61,833 bases of DNA from a bacterium (GTDB taxonomy: Bacteria; Patescibacteriota; Minisyncoccia; Phycocordibacterales; JABMNX01). A program made the position numbers and the translations under genes. The stretch is taken from assembly GCA_002687905.1 (NCBI GenBank), contig NZBM01000007.1:1-61833 (forward strand), in the 5' to 3' direction. How positions within the stretch are numbered: the first letter of the stretch is position 1; each line of letters opens with the position of its first letter. The notes under the pieces were generated by a model. That model made no database searches, was not told where the DNA came from, and saw only the letters and a list, made by a program, of their open reading frames with translations. Below are positions 47,713 to 57,933 of the stretch, one piece after another.

Positions 47713-49449
47713 TTGAAAGAGGCGGTTGGTGGGACTAATATTGTTTCTATGATCTCTCCAGTAGATCAAATAAAAGAAAGACTAACTATCGTTGATGTAG
47801 TTTCCTCGTATATAAAGCTAATTAAGGCTGGTAGGAACTTCAAAGCCCGCTCCCCTTTTTCAAATGAGAAAACGCCGTCCTTTTTTGTTTCTCCTGATAG
47901 GGATATGTATTACTGTTTTTCAACCAGCCAAGGAGGGGACATATTCACCTTTACAGAGAAGATGGAAGGAGTGGATTTTAAAGGAGCTTTAAAAATACTT
48001 GCGGACAGAGCGGGTGTTGACTTGGTTTATGAAGGTTCTACAAGAAGAGATGAAAAGGAAGTTCTTTATAAGATACTTGATGATGCCACAAGACATTTTG
48101 AGGACAATCTTAAAAGAAGGAAAGACGTAAGAGACTATATGAAAGAAAGGGGAGTAAGTGAAAGAACAATGAAAATATTTCGTATAGGCTATGCGCTTGA
48201 TGAGTGGCAAAACTTGCACGAATATCTTGTAGGGAAAAGGTATAAGGAAAGCGATATAGAGAGCGTGGGTCTTTTAAAACAAGCTGAAAACAACAAACGT
48301 AAGTACGACGCATTTCGCGGAAGGATAATCTTTCCAATAAGGGACAATGCCGGAAGAATTGTGGCATTTTCAGGAAGAGTCTTTGAGGGAGGGGAAGGAA
48401 TGGGTAAATATATAAATTCTCCGGAGACGGCACTTTATCACAAGTCACGCATTTTATTCGGTTATGATTTTGCAAAATCTACCATTAGAAAACATGACTT
48501 CTCTATAGTGGTAGAGGGGCAGATGGATGTCTTAATGGCTCATCAGGCTGGTTTTACCAATACGGTTGCGGTCTCAGGCACTTCGCTTACTGAAGAGCAG
48601 CTTAAGCTTTTAAATAGGCTGTCAAGAAATATCGTTTTGGCTTTTGATTCCGATGATGCCGGAGTGTCTTCTGTAAAAAGGAGCTCAGAGTTAGCACTTT
48701 CTCTTGGAATGGATGTAAAGGTTGCAACTATGAAGAAAGGAAAAGACCCGGCTGATCTTATTAAAGAGAGCAAGGAGAAGTGGAGAAAGACCATAAAAGA
48801 ATCAAAACACATTATAGAGTTTCTACTCGATCTTTTAGAAGAGGAAAAACTTGATTCAAGGTCGTTTAGGAAGAAAGTTAGTGAAGAGGTACTACCTTTT
48901 GTAGCGAGAATTACAAGTAAGATTGATCAGGGACACTTCATAGAGATGGTTTCAAAAAGGATAAACATTCCGGAGGATACTGTAAGAGAGGAAGTATCAA
49001 GAATAAAAATAGATACTACAGAAATTAGTGAACCTAAAAGACCGGTAAGTCAAAACAGAGGCACAAGAAGAGACAAGATAGAAAGAAGACTACTCGGTAT
49101 AATTAATTGGCAAGAGTCTTTAAAAAAGCCGTTAATTGATACCGAGGGACTTAGAAAATCCTTTTCCCGCGTAGTTGGTAAGACTCGTCTAAGTGAATTA
49201 GAGGAATCTACTCAAACCAACGAAGACGCCTTTCGCGCCGAGATAGTGCATAGGAACGGTACTATAGATGAAGATATTAAGGAATTAATAAACGCTCTTT
49301 CAGTAGAGAATGAAAAGAGTAAGTTATCACGCATAACAGAAGATCTTAAGAGAGCTGAGTCTGAAGGCGACGGCAAGAAAGCAAAGGAGCTTTTGGAGAA
49401 GAGTAAGAAACTTTCAGAGGCTATTGCTAAGTTATCAATCAATGAGTAA
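47713..49449 (+). CDS. dnaG: DNA primase (CHC2 zinc site degenerate)
   Basis: [44 protein letters not shown]; Toprim [31 protein letters not shown]; start TTG 47713 or ATG 47750. Confidence 0.92.
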   Translation: MKEAVGGTNIVSMISPVDQIKERLTIVDVVSSYIKLIKAGRNFKARSPFSNEKTPSFFVSPDRDMYYCFSTSQGGDIFTFTEKMEGVDFKGALKILADRAGVDLVYEGSTRRDEKEVLYKILDDATRHFEDNLKRRKDVRDYMKERGVSERTMKIFRIGYALDEWQNLHEYLVGKRYKESDIESVGLLKQAENNKRKYDAFRGRIIFPIRDNAGRIVAFSGRVFEGGEGMGKYINSPETALYHKSRILFGYDFAKSTIRKHDFSIVVEGQMDVLMAHQAGFTNTVAVSGTSLTEEQLKLLNRLSRNIVLAFDSDDAGVSSVKRSSELALSLGMDVKVATMKKGKDPADLIKESKEKWRKTIKESKHIIEFLLDLLEEEKLDSRSFRKKVSEEVLPFVARITSKIDQGHFIEMVSKRINIPEDTVREEVSRIKIDTTEISEPKRPVSQNRGTRRDKIERRLLGIINWQESLKKPLIDTEGLRKSFSRVVGKTRLSELEESTQTNEDAFRAEIVHRNGTIDEDIKELINALSVENEKSKLSRITEDLKRAESEGDGKKAKELLEKSKKLSEAIAKLSINE

Positions 49450-50782
49450 AGTACTACGTATGCCAAAATCCAAGAAAGTAGCAAAGAAAAAAGCTAAAAA
49501 GAAGGTAGCAAAGAGGGCGACCAAGAAGAAATCCCCCAAGCGCTCAATTCGAAAAGCTGTCAGGAAAGCTGTAAAAAAGGTGGTTAAAAAAGCCGCCAAA
49601 AAGAAGGTAGCAAAAAAGAAAGTAGTAAAGAAAGCGGCTAAGAAAAAAGTTGCTAAAAAGGCACCTAAGAAAGTTGCTAAAAAAACAAAGAAGTTAAGCA
49701 AGAAAGAAAAAGACAAGCAAGATAAAGCAGAAGGGCTTCTTGTAAAAGGACGCGAGCGCGGCTACGTTACATATGACGAGATTCTTAAAGAGTTTCCAAA
49801 AATAGAGGAGGACGTGCTTTTCCTTGAGGAAATGTACGAGAAATTTAATACTGCAAATGTAGATGTTCTTGAGGGAGGCGGAATGCTTGAAGAAGCGGCT
49901 ACAGAGGAGCTTCTAGATAAGAAAAACCTATATAGAAGGGGAAGTGAATCCACATATGATTCTATTCAAATGTATCTTAGAGAGATTGGTCGCTATTCTC
50001 TTCTTGTGGCACAGGAAGAAAGAGAACTGGCGCAAAGAATTTTAGACGGAGACGGTGAAGCCAGAAACCTCCTGGCTCGTGCAAACCTTAGGCTGGTAGT
50101 ATCAATTGCAAAGCGCTACGCAGGACGAAGTCCTGATCTTACTCTTCTTGACCTTATTCAAGAGGGAAATATTGGACTGTTTAAAGCGGTTGATAAATTT
50201 GACCACACAAAAGGATACAAGTTCTCAACGTATGCAACGTGGTGGATTAGGCAAGCCATAACAAGAGCGCTAGCCGATCAGTCTAGAACAATTCGTATTC
50301 CGGTTCATATGGTTGAGACCATTGCGAAATATAAGCAGGTCTCCCGCAGACTTGCGCAGGACTTAGGGCGTGATCCACTTCCTGAAGAGATTGCAACCGA
50401 AATGGGTCTTGAAGTAGAGAAGATTCATAATATTGAAAAGATTAATCAAGACACGGTTTCACTTGAAAATCCTGTAGGAGATGAGGATGACGGAAAAAGT
50501 ACACTAGGAGACTTTATACCAGATGAAAGAATTCTATCGCCTGACCAGATGTCCGCAAGAAGGATTTTAACCGATCAAGTACATCAGATTCTTCACGAAC
50601 TTTCACCAAAAGAAAGAAAAATTCTTGAGATGCGTCATGGTCTTGAAGACGGAATTTACCACACACTTGAAGAAGTTGGGAAAGAATTCGGAGTAACACG
50701 TGAGCGAATTCGACAAATTGAAGCGAAAGCATTAGAGAAAATACGAACCCACGAGCGCTCAAATCAGCTTAAAAACTACTAA
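49442..50782 (+). CDS. rpoD: RNA polymerase primary sigma factor with Lys/Ala-rich N-terminal extension
   Basis: [73 protein letters not shown]. Confidence 0.95.
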   Translation: MSKVLRMPKSKKVAKKKAKKKVAKRATKKKSPKRSIRKAVRKAVKKVVKKAAKKKVAKKKVVKKAAKKKVAKKAPKKVAKKTKKLSKKEKDKQDKAEGLLVKGRERGYVTYDEILKEFPKIEEDVLFLEEMYEKFNTANVDVLEGGGMLEEAATEELLDKKNLYRRGSESTYDSIQMYLREIGRYSLLVAQEERELAQRILDGDGEARNLLARANLRLVVSIAKRYAGRSPDLTLLDLIQEGNIGLFKAVDKFDHTKGYKFSTYATWWIRQAITRALADQSRTIRIPVHMVETIAKYKQVSRRLAQDLGRDPLPEEIATEMGLEVEKIHNIEKINQDTVSLENPVGDEDDGKSTLGDFIPDERILSPDQMSARRILTDQVHQILHELSPKERKILEMRHGLEDGIYHTLEEVGKEFGVTRERIRQIEAKALEKIRTHERSNQLKNY

Positions 50783-50817
50783 AATTTAGGATAATAGAGC
50801 GTGATATACTTGCCTCG

Positions 50818-51630
50818 ATGAGGCAAAAACCTCCTATAGAGCACTGGAGCTACTCTTCCTTGATGTCTTTTTTGAGGAATCCTTTGGCGTGGTATAAGCG
50901 CTATGTTGAGAAGGTTTACGACACTCCTTCGTCACCTTCTTCCTTTGTTGGGCGCGCAGGCCATTTAGCACTTGAGAATTTCTATAACGGAATGCCAAGA
51001 GATAAGGCAATTGAAAGTGGTCTTAGCTACATACAAAATGTGGCTGATTTTGATATAAATTTTGGCAAAATAAAGACCAATACCGCAAAGAAGAAAAAAC
51101 GCGTTTCAATGGAGAGGGAATACAATCAAGCAATATCATTCTATTTAAATAGACCGCCAAGACATAAAGTGCTTGGCGTAGAAGTGAGTGGTACTGTTGA
51201 GGTGGACGGCTTAGAGCTTCCTATAAAAGCGATTTCAGATTTAGTGGTTTCTTCAAGGGTGGAGAGAGGAGCGGTTGATATAGTTGACCATAAATTTGTT
51301 GATACTTTTAGCAGTAAGGGCTCGCAGAAGACTCTTTTTATTATCCAAGCCATATTTAATTACTACACGATAAGCGATTTATATGGAAAGCCTGTAAAGA
51401 GATTTATTATCCAGGAATGTAAAAGAAAGAGAAACACAGACGGCTCTTCTCAAATGAGGCGTCACATTATCAACTTTGATGACTGCAAGGAGGAATTTGC
51501 TTTATTTCACAGGCTAGTAAACGATGCTACAAAAGAGATTAGCCGCCCCAGAATGTATCTTCCAAACCCATCGGATATGTTTGAGGGGGAGAATTCTTTT
51601 GATATATATCGACTAGGTCTGGTTGAGTGA
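50818..51630 (+). CDS. PD-(D/E)XK nuclease superfamily (RecB/Cas4-like) protein
   Basis: SYSSLMSFLRNPLAWYKRYV...GRAGHLALENF...AISDLVV...VDIVDHKFVD. Confidence 0.82.
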   Translation: MRQKPPIEHWSYSSLMSFLRNPLAWYKRYVEKVYDTPSSPSSFVGRAGHLALENFYNGMPRDKAIESGLSYIQNVADFDINFGKIKTNTAKKKKRVSMEREYNQAISFYLNRPPRHKVLGVEVSGTVEVDGLELPIKAISDLVVSSRVERGAVDIVDHKFVDTFSSKGSQKTLFIIQAIFNYYTISDLYGKPVKRFIIQECKRKRNTDGSSQMRRHIINFDDCKEEFALFHRLVNDATKEISRPRMYLPNPSDMFEGENSFDIYRLGLVE

Positions 51631-52353
51631 TTATCCTTCTTCTTCAATAGTAGGAACACCGATGAAGCCCCCGTCATTAAGGATTGATTGAACAAAACCA
51701 TCGAGTGAGCTAAACGGTTGTGCCCCCTCAATAGGAACTTGTTCGTCTCCTACAATTATTACTGTGTGCGGAGTGCCGCGAGCACCACTGTCAACAGCTT
51801 CTTGGTAGCTTTTTGAAACTTCTTTTCTGAATTTTCTGTCATCAAGACATTTTTCAAACTCATTTCTATCTAGCCCTACTTCCTCCGCAATTTCGGGTAA
51901 ACGGTCCAGGTTTAGTCCATTGTTTGACGGAGTTACCTCAAACAATCTGTCGGCATATGCCCAGAATCCGTCATTTCCACCAACATCCGCTGCACACTCT
52001 GTAGCCTCGGCTTCAATAGTAGCCTTTGAGTGGAGTTGGGCAATTGGGAAGTGGCGGTAGACCCAGGCTACTGTTCCGTCAGCACCATACTTGTCTATTA
52101 TTTGGTGCATTGAATTGTGGAAATCCTTACAGAATGGACACTCAAAATCAGAATATTCAACAAAAACTATTGGAGCTTCTGGATTTCCAAGGATATGGTC
52201 ATCCGCGTTAACTGCGGGAACTTGTGGTTCGTCCTTAATATCTGTATCAGTCGGCTTATCAGAAGGTGTGCGATTAGTAAGATATATTGCTCCTCCAATT
52301 AGAGCGCCCGCTACTATTACTGCGATTGGAATAGTTAATTTGTTTTCTCCCAT
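51631..52353 (-). CDS. Membrane-anchored DsbA-like thioredoxin-fold protein
   Basis: N-terminal TM; VEYSDFECPFCKDFHNSMHQI; RGTPHTVI. Confidence 0.9.
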   Translation of the reverse strand: MGENKLTIPIAVIVAGALIGGAIYLTNRTPSDKPTDTDIKDEPQVPAVNADDHILGNPEAPIVFVEYSDFECPFCKDFHNSMHQIIDKYGADGTVAWVYRHFPIAQLHSKATIEAEATECAADVGGNDGFWAYADRLFEVTPSNNGLNLDRLPEIAEEVGLDRNEFEKCLDDRKFRKEVSKSYQEAVDSGARGTPHTVIIVGDEQVPIEGAQPFSSLDGFVQSILNDGGFIGVPTIEEEG

Positions 52354-52405
52354 ATATAATTTAAGATTAGTGATGACATTTTATCATAGTTAAAGTTTTT
52401 TCAAG

Positions 52406-53200
52406 ATGGATCTAATTTTTGCCATATTTTTGGGAGTTGTACAGGGTCTAACCGAGTTTCTTCCTATTTCCTCTTCGGGACACCTCATATTAGCTCGGGA
52501 GTTTTTTGGAGTTACCGGGTCTTATGACTTGGCAGTAGATGCTCTTCTTCATTTTGCAACAGCCTCCGCGATACTAGTTTACTTTAGGAAAGATTTCTTA
52601 CGCATATTAAGAAGTCTTTCAAATTGGCTCTCCCGAAGGCCAATGGAGAGCGAAAATAAGACTCTGTTTTTTGCACTTGTTTTTGGTACTTTGCCTGCGG
52701 TTGTATTAGGAATACTTCTTGAGGGTTTGATGGAGACTACATTTAGAGACGCAAGCTTGGTTGCATGGGCTTTGATATTGGGCTCCCTACTCATGCTTTT
52801 GGGGGAGAGGCTTGGAAGACAGGCTGATAAGATAACTGTCCGCAAAGGGCTCATAATAGGATTTTTCCAATCTCTTGCACTTATTCCTGGGATGAGTCGC
52901 TCCGGTATGGCTATTTCAGGTGGGCTATTACTTGGATTAAACAGGGAAGAGGCAACAAAATTTGCATTTATGCTCGGCTTTCCAATTTTAATAGGAGCGG
53001 GGCTTGCAAAGGCGGCAGAGCTCTACTCAACAGGAGTGCTCATATCAGACGCTTTTTCTTTGACCCTTTCAATAATTGCAGCATTTACAACAGGACTATT
53101 TGCAATACATTATCTTCTTAAGTTTCTTAAAAACCATTCCCTTAATGTATTTATTATTTATAGATTAGCACTCGCAGCTTTGGTTTTGATTCTCTTATAA
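52406..53200 (+). CDS. uppP: Undecaprenyl-diphosphatase
   Basis: LGVVQGLTEFLPISSSGHLIL; PGMSRSGMAISGGLLLGL. Confidence 0.95.
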   Translation: MDLIFAIFLGVVQGLTEFLPISSSGHLILAREFFGVTGSYDLAVDALLHFATASAILVYFRKDFLRILRSLSNWLSRRPMESENKTLFFALVFGTLPAVVLGILLEGLMETTFRDASLVAWALILGSLLMLLGERLGRQADKITVRKGLIIGFFQSLALIPGMSRSGMAISGGLLLGLNREEATKFAFMLGFPILIGAGLAKAAELYSTGVLISDAFSLTLSIIAAFTTGLFAIHYLLKFLKNHSLNVFIIYRLALAALVLILL

Positions 53201-53237
53201 CCCTTACGACCCGCGCTATGTGCGGGTCGTCCTGTGT

Positions 53238-53351
53238 CTATTTTCGGCTACCTCTCAGGCATGAAGAGATGTGGTCTCCGTAGTAGAGAAGCGGTGAAGT
53301 GGCGGCTCCAGACAGAACCACCAAGGCGCCAAGGACTATTAGGTCGGACAT
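53238..53351 (-). CDS. Small (37 aa) single-TM protein candidate
   Basis: MSDLIVLGALVVLSGAATSPLLYYGDHISSCLRGSRK; gtgagg 6 nt upstream of ATG; below ORF-track cutoff. Confidence 0.4.
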   Translation of the reverse strand: MSDLIVLGALVVLSGAATSPLLYYGDHISSCLRGSRK

Positions 53352-53397
53352 GTAGGCCTCACTTTTTAATTGCTACCTAAATAATGCCACAGAAAAA

Positions 53398-53973
53398 TCA
53401 GAAAGGTAATGAATGGGTGAGAGTAGAATCCTCCTTTTTCTCCCAGTCCGAAGTATTCAGCTCAATAGTCTTTATGTCGCCACAGTTTTTGTACTTTAAC
53501 TGACCTTTTTTAAGTGCATAGTCATAGAGCTCCTTGGTGATTTTCACATCATCAAGGCAGTATTTCTTAACTTTCTCTACTTCGCCCTCTTTCCACCATT
53601 TCACAGCATCAAGTCCATTTCCGCTTTTATTTGTGCCAAGAGTAGCTTCAGCGACAGAATCTAGTCTCAACCTTTTTCCAAGAGAGTTCTTTATCTCTTT
53701 TAGAAGGTCAATACTTTTAATGCTGTGCAAATCTCCGTGATAATACTTATTCAAAAGTGGAATATCAAAGTGGTCAGAATTGTAACCAATTAAAACGTCA
53801 GCACTTTCAATCACCGGCCACAGTTCTGAAAACTCTTCCACTAAGTAGGCTCTGTATTTGTCAGTTGAAGAATCATAGACTCCAACTACTGAAATATCTA
53901 AAGACTTCGGGTCAAAACCACCCGATCCTAAGAATTCATTACTAGTTTCAATATCAAAGACTATCTTTTTCAT
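53398..53973 (-). CDS. RNase H-like (DEDD-type) exonuclease domain protein
   Basis: KKIVFDIETSNEF...LIGYNSDHFDIPLLNKYY...YCLDDVKITKELYDYAL. Confidence 0.82.
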   Translation of the reverse strand: MKKIVFDIETSNEFLGSGGFDPKSLDISVVGVYDSSTDKYRAYLVEEFSELWPVIESADVLIGYNSDHFDIPLLNKYYHGDLHSIKSIDLLKEIKNSLGKRLRLDSVAEATLGTNKSGNGLDAVKWWKEGEVEKVKKYCLDDVKITKELYDYALKKGQLKYKNCGDIKTIELNTSDWEKKEDSTLTHSLPF

Positions 53974-53986
53974 CTTCTAGGTAAAT

Positions 53987-55234
53987 TTAGCTCCAGATAG
54001 CAGAAGCGATATCTCCTTTACTCACTTCTTTTTCTTCTCCTGTCTCTAGGTTCTTCAGCTTAAATTTTTCACTTTTTATCTCCTCTTCACCAATACAAAT
54101 CACGTAGGGTATAGACTTCTTGCTCGCAAGTTTTACCTGGTCACCTACTTTTTTACTCGAGGCATCTACCTCAACGTTTAGCCCCACACTCCTTAGTTCG
54201 CGGGCGAGTCTGGTTGAGAAATCTACAACATCTTTATCGAGCGTGCACAAGTATAAATCTGTATTTGATTCATATTCTGGCATTAGGTTGTAAGTTTCAA
54301 GAAAATCCTTCATTGTCACATCTCCCATTCCAAAACCAACAGCTGAAAGCGGCTCTTCGTCAAAGATAGAGAGCAAGTTGTCATAGCGTCCACCACCAAA
54401 AAGAGAGCGTGTATTTTCACCCCCTGTATCATAGACCTCAAACACAATTCCTGTGTAATAGTCAAAGCCGCGCACTATAGCAGTGTTTATTACGACGTTT
54501 GTTACTCCCAGACCTTCAAGTCTTCTAACCAGCTCTTCCAAGTTTTTTGATGAGCTCGCCCTTCCTAGAAGCTCGCTTAATTTAGCCGCTTTATCTCCAA
54601 TAAGACCTTCAAGTTTTTTAGAGAAGTCGTCAATCTTATCCTTTCTATCAAGGAGTCGCATTACACCAGCTCTCTCTCCATCTTTAAGATTAAGTTCATC
54701 AAATACTGACTCAAGAAGCCCTCGATCAGAAACTCGTATTTCAAAGTCGCTGTCCTCGGCACCGAAGGCTCTCATTATCTCTGAAGCAAGGGCTATTATC
54801 TCAACTTCTCCGTCAAGTCCCCCCACTCCAAATATGTCAGCATTTAGTTGCCAGTGCTCACGCAGACGGCCTTTCTGCGGTCTTTCATAGCGAAATACAT
54901 TTGGAATTGAATACCAGCGCAGAGGCAGCATTAGCTCGCGTCTTTTTGCGGCAAGCATTCTGGCAACAGTTGGGGTCATCTCTGGCCTTAAAGTAACCTC
55001 ACGCTCACCTCTGTCTTTAAAGTTATATGTTTGCTCATTTACTATCTCATCGCTTGTTTTTCCACGATAGAGCTCTGAAGGCTCAAGGACAGAGGCCGAA
55101 TATTCTGTATAGCCAAAAGACTCTGCCACCATAGACATAGTGTCAGTTATGTAATTTTGTACGAATTGTTGTTCTGGGTAAAAGTCACGGACTCCTTTAT
55201 ATGACTCCGTGGGAACCCCGTTTTTATTGCTCAT
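53987..55234 (-). CDS. hisS: Histidyl-tRNA synthetase
   Basis: KGVRDFYPEQ...LRPEMTPTVARMLA...RGFDYYTGIVFEVYD...GGRYDNLL. Confidence 0.95.
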   Translation of the reverse strand: MSNKNGVPTESYKGVRDFYPEQQFVQNYITDTMSMVAESFGYTEYSASVLEPSELYRGKTSDEIVNEQTYNFKDRGEREVTLRPEMTPTVARMLAAKRRELMLPLRWYSIPNVFRYERPQKGRLREHWQLNADIFGVGGLDGEVEIIALASEIMRAFGAEDSDFEIRVSDRGLLESVFDELNLKDGERAGVMRLLDRKDKIDDFSKKLEGLIGDKAAKLSELLGRASSSKNLEELVRRLEGLGVTNVVINTAIVRGFDYYTGIVFEVYDTGGENTRSLFGGGRYDNLLSIFDEEPLSAVGFGMGDVTMKDFLETYNLMPEYESNTDLYLCTLDKDVVDFSTRLARELRSVGLNVEVDASSKKVGDQVKLASKKSIPYVICIGEEEIKSEKFKLKNLETGEEKEVSKGDIASAIWS

Positions 55235-55265
55235 AGGCCCAATTGTAGCCTAAATATGTAAACGA

Positions 55266-55301
55266 GGAACCCCCTCTGGCTTTTCGGCCAGAGGGGGTTC
55301 C
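55266..55301. terminator. Strong GC hairpin
   Basis: ggaaccccctctggc-ttttcg-gccagagggggttcc. Confidence 0.6.
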
Positions 55302-55576
55302 CGCTGCTCGGTCTACTCTAGTGGGAGCGATATTCCGCTCTTAGTTTAATTTGGGATTTTCTGTGCGAACTCAGCCACACTATTTTTTTATCCCTTAACT
55401 ACTTATTAATCCGGAATCCTCCAAACAGAGTAAACTTAATTTAAGTATTTATCTTCATTTTTTTAAGTCAATAAGGAAAACAGCCATTTCAGTGGGAAAG
55501 CTGTGGAGATGCTGTGTAAAACTAAAAAAAGTTGTGGATAGCTAGTTTCAGGCTTCTAGTATATGCTTCTTAGGTT

Positions 55577-55999
55577 ATGTCTAAGAAGAAAGCGAGAAAA
55601 AATGGTCTTGTTGTTAAAAAATCAAAGCCGGGTGCTGGTTTTGGGCTTTTTGTTACAGAACCAATAAAGAAGGGAGAGTTCATAATTGAGTATGTAGGGG
55701 AGATCATCCCTACAAAAGAAGCTGACGAGAGGGGAACCAGGTATCTTTTTGATATAAGTACTAGAAGAGTTGTAGATGGTTCGCCTCGCTACAATCTAGC
55801 TCGTTATATAAACCACTCTTGCAAGCCAAATTGCGAGCCTGAAATAGATGGAAGTCATATCTATATTTATGCGCTTAGAAATATAAAGGAAGGTGAGGAA
55901 CTTGGATATGATTACGGCAAAGAATATTTTGCTGAATATCTAAAAGGGTGTTGCAAGTGCGGGAACTGCAACGGCTCAGACAAGATATTAAAAAAATGA
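55577..55999 (+). CDS. SET-domain protein (lysine methyltransferase-like)
   Basis: GFGLFVTEPIKKGEFIIEYVGEII...YNLARYINHSCKPNCEPE...GEELGYDYGKEYF...CCKCGNCNG post-SET-like Cys. Confidence 0.92.
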   Translation: MSKKKARKNGLVVKKSKPGAGFGLFVTEPIKKGEFIIEYVGEIIPTKEADERGTRYLFDISTRRVVDGSPRYNLARYINHSCKPNCEPEIDGSHIYIYALRNIKEGEELGYDYGKEYFAEYLKGCCKCGNCNGSDKILKK

Positions 56000-56098
56000 C
56001 AGTCTCTGCGTTTTTCAGACAGCCACAATAGCATCTATTTGAGCTCTGCAGCCCGAATATTAGATCTATAGATCGAAAAATTTACTGACAACTCAAAA

Positions 56099-56144
56099 AA
56101 CCCTCCTTAATATCTCAGCCATGGCTGAGATATTAAGGAGGGTT
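56099..56144. repeat. 46-bp perfect palindrome (terminator-like)
   Basis: aaccctccttaatatctcagcca|tggctgagatattaaggagggtt. Confidence 0.75.
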
Positions 56145-56211
56145 AAAAAATTGTATTCAAAAAATGTTTAAAAATATTCAAAGAGGTATAGCAAAATAAA
56201 AAAGCCGGTCC

Positions 56212-56240
56212 GCAGCGGAAGGGAAAGTCCCTTCCGCTGC
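56212..56240 (-). terminator. Rho-independent terminator of the GC-rich gene
   Basis: On - strand gcagcggaaggga-ctt-tcccttccgctgc, then ggaccggcttttttatttt. Confidence 0.75.
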
Positions 56241-56265
56241 AGTACCGTACTTGTTGTGGTCGCCG

Positions 56266-56952
56266 TCAGGCTGGCACTATCTCGGCCTGATGTTCGAGCG
56301 GCTCGTTCTCTGGGCCTCCCACAAGTTTCGCGGGGAAACCGCTGTCACCGGGGTCCGGCCGGTCGTCCACGTCGGCGCCGGCGACCTCGGGCACCAAGAC
56401 ATGACCGCTCTCGCCGATCTCGAAGGCGTGCTCCACGCCGATGACGCCGCCGAGCTTGAGCATCGCGCGGAGCAGGTCGTCACGGTGGAAGCCGCCGTAA
56501 CCCGCGCTGTCGATCTTGCCGAAGGCCTGAAGTCTGCCGACGATGCTGCCGTACATGTCCGAAAGCGCCTCACGCTCGAACTCCTCGGACCACATGGCCA
56601 GGACCTCGGCGCAACCGGCCAGCGTGATGACCGTGGCGTCATCGTCCTCGATGATCTTCAGGAACTGGGCCTCGAGCTCGCCGGTGCCGTTGGCGGTGGC
56701 CAGGTCGCGAAGGCGCGCGATGTGGTTCTCGAACTTCTCGTAGCGACCCACGACTACTGCAACCGCCGCGCCGGAAACGGCGATGGCGGCGAAGTTGCCC
56801 AGGATGCGACACTCGCTGACTAGGTCCAGATGACCCTGCAAGACGCCCTGGCGGTAGATGTTGGAGGTCTCCGACGAATAGCCGAGGATGTTCATGATCG
56901 CACCCGGCAGGACAACGTGGTATTCGGGTAGTTTGTCGATCAGCTGGTTCAA
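56266..56952 (-). CDS. GC-rich hypothetical protein (likely horizontally acquired)
   Basis: TTG start preceded by GGGAGG; strong GC3 codon usage unlike neighbours. Confidence 0.65.
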   Translation of the reverse strand: MNQLIDKLPEYHVVLPGAIMNILGYSSETSNIYRQGVLQGHLDLVSECRILGNFAAIAVSGAAVAVVVGRYEKFENHIARLRDLATANGTGELEAQFLKIIEDDDATVITLAGCAEVLAMWSEEFEREALSDMYGSIVGRLQAFGKIDSAGYGGFHRDDLLRAMLKLGGVIGVEHAFEIGESGHVLVPEVAGADVDDRPDPGDSGFPAKLVGGPENEPLEHQAEIVPA

Positions 56953-57020
56953 TGTACCAACCTCCCATTTTATAGAACAACCCGCCAATTTGGCGGGATC
57001 TGCACCCTCTGCGCAGACCA

Positions 57021-57049
57021 GAGAATGGTAGCATGGGTAATTAATAGTG
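57021..57049 (-). promoter_or_regulatory. Sigma-70 promoter (TTGACA-N17-TACCAT) for the GC-rich gene
   Basis: - strand ttgacactattaattacccatgctaccat. Confidence 0.65.
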
Positions 57050-57123
57050 TCAATATAAAATGTTAAAAGCCGGCACGAACGTAGTGTTCGTGCCGAAGGC
57101 GGCCTTAACTAAGCTCAATTAAT

Positions 57124-57333
57124 CTATGTGGTTAGAGAAAATAGACCCTGTATAGCCACAAGCGTAACGACGTTTATTCCCACTATTAATGTAAATATAG
57201 GGAGTTTCTCGTCAAAATGTTTTGCGCCTTTCACCGTCGTCCAAATACTATATGTAATAACTATCATTAAAAGCACAACCGCCGCGAGAAATGCTATTGC
57301 AAGGGAGTGCACTACCTCAACTAAAATATCCAT
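57124..57333 (-). CDS. Small two-TM membrane protein
   Basis: Hydrophobic segments; start ATG. Confidence 0.6.
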   Translation of the reverse strand: MDILVEVVHSLAIAFLAAVVLLMIVITYSIWTTVKGAKHFDEKLPIFTLIVGINVVTLVAIQGLFSLTT

Positions 57334-57481
57334 TTATTTACTCTGTTTAAATATTAATCTCGGCTAAATAGACCGAGCAGCGAATGAAATTATATCATGA
57401 CTATCTTTAAAAACGACATATTCCACATCAGGTTTCAAATACAAAACACCTCCTTCAAAAGAGGCGTTTTGTTGAGTTTCC

Positions 57482-57865
57482 TTAGGCGTAGAAACCGACG
57501 TATGACAGATATGCTCCCACCGCAAGAGAGAGAAGAAGAAGTCCTCTCAAAAGAGTGTAGTTGTCCTTAAATCTCTTTTTCCAAGAATGCGCGAATTCTG
57601 GGTATGCCATATAGACTATTCCTTTAGCAAGTGCCGCCCAACCAAAGAATGTTACAAGACCAACCCAGCTAGCCTCCCAGATGTTGTGTACCAGAACGTG
57701 CAAGATTCCTATGATCAGAGATACAAAAGCTATTGTAAAAACAAAATTATCGTCATCCACCAAGTCCATTAGTCTTCTGATTGATTTCTTGTTTATCAAA
57801 AAAACAGCACCGACTATTAGGAGATAAAGTCCCCAAGCTTGCGCCAAAAATAGAGATAAATCCAT
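57482..57865 (-). CDS. Multi-TM membrane protein
   Basis: Four hydrophobic segments. Confidence 0.7.
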   Translation of the reverse strand: MDLSLFLAQAWGLYLLIVGAVFLINKKSIRRLMDLVDDDNFVFTIAFVSLIIGILHVLVHNIWEASWVGLVTFFGWAALAKGIVYMAYPEFAHSWKKRFKDNYTLLRGLLLLSLAVGAYLSYVGFYA

Positions 57866-57933
57866 ATTTAGATTATTAATGCTAATAGTTTAATTCTATT
57901 CCCTTTGTGGCCCCAGGCAATTACGTTGTCCAC

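Noticed and set aside
49435-49716. Phe/Ala-rich minus-strand ORF ([15 protein letters not shown]...)
   Set aside because: Antisense shadow of the Lys-rich sigma tail (AAG/AAA codons read as CTT/TTT); no independent support
50818-51630. Cas4 gene
   Set aside because: PD-(D/E)XK fold is shared widely; no 4-Cys cluster pattern typical of Cas4 and no CRISPR nearby
56277-57034. Alternative long ORFs in other frames of the GC-rich island, including plus-strand 56251-56823
   Set aside because: High-GC DNA gives long spurious ORFs; only the 56266-56952 minus frame has the aligned promoter, SD, start and terminator
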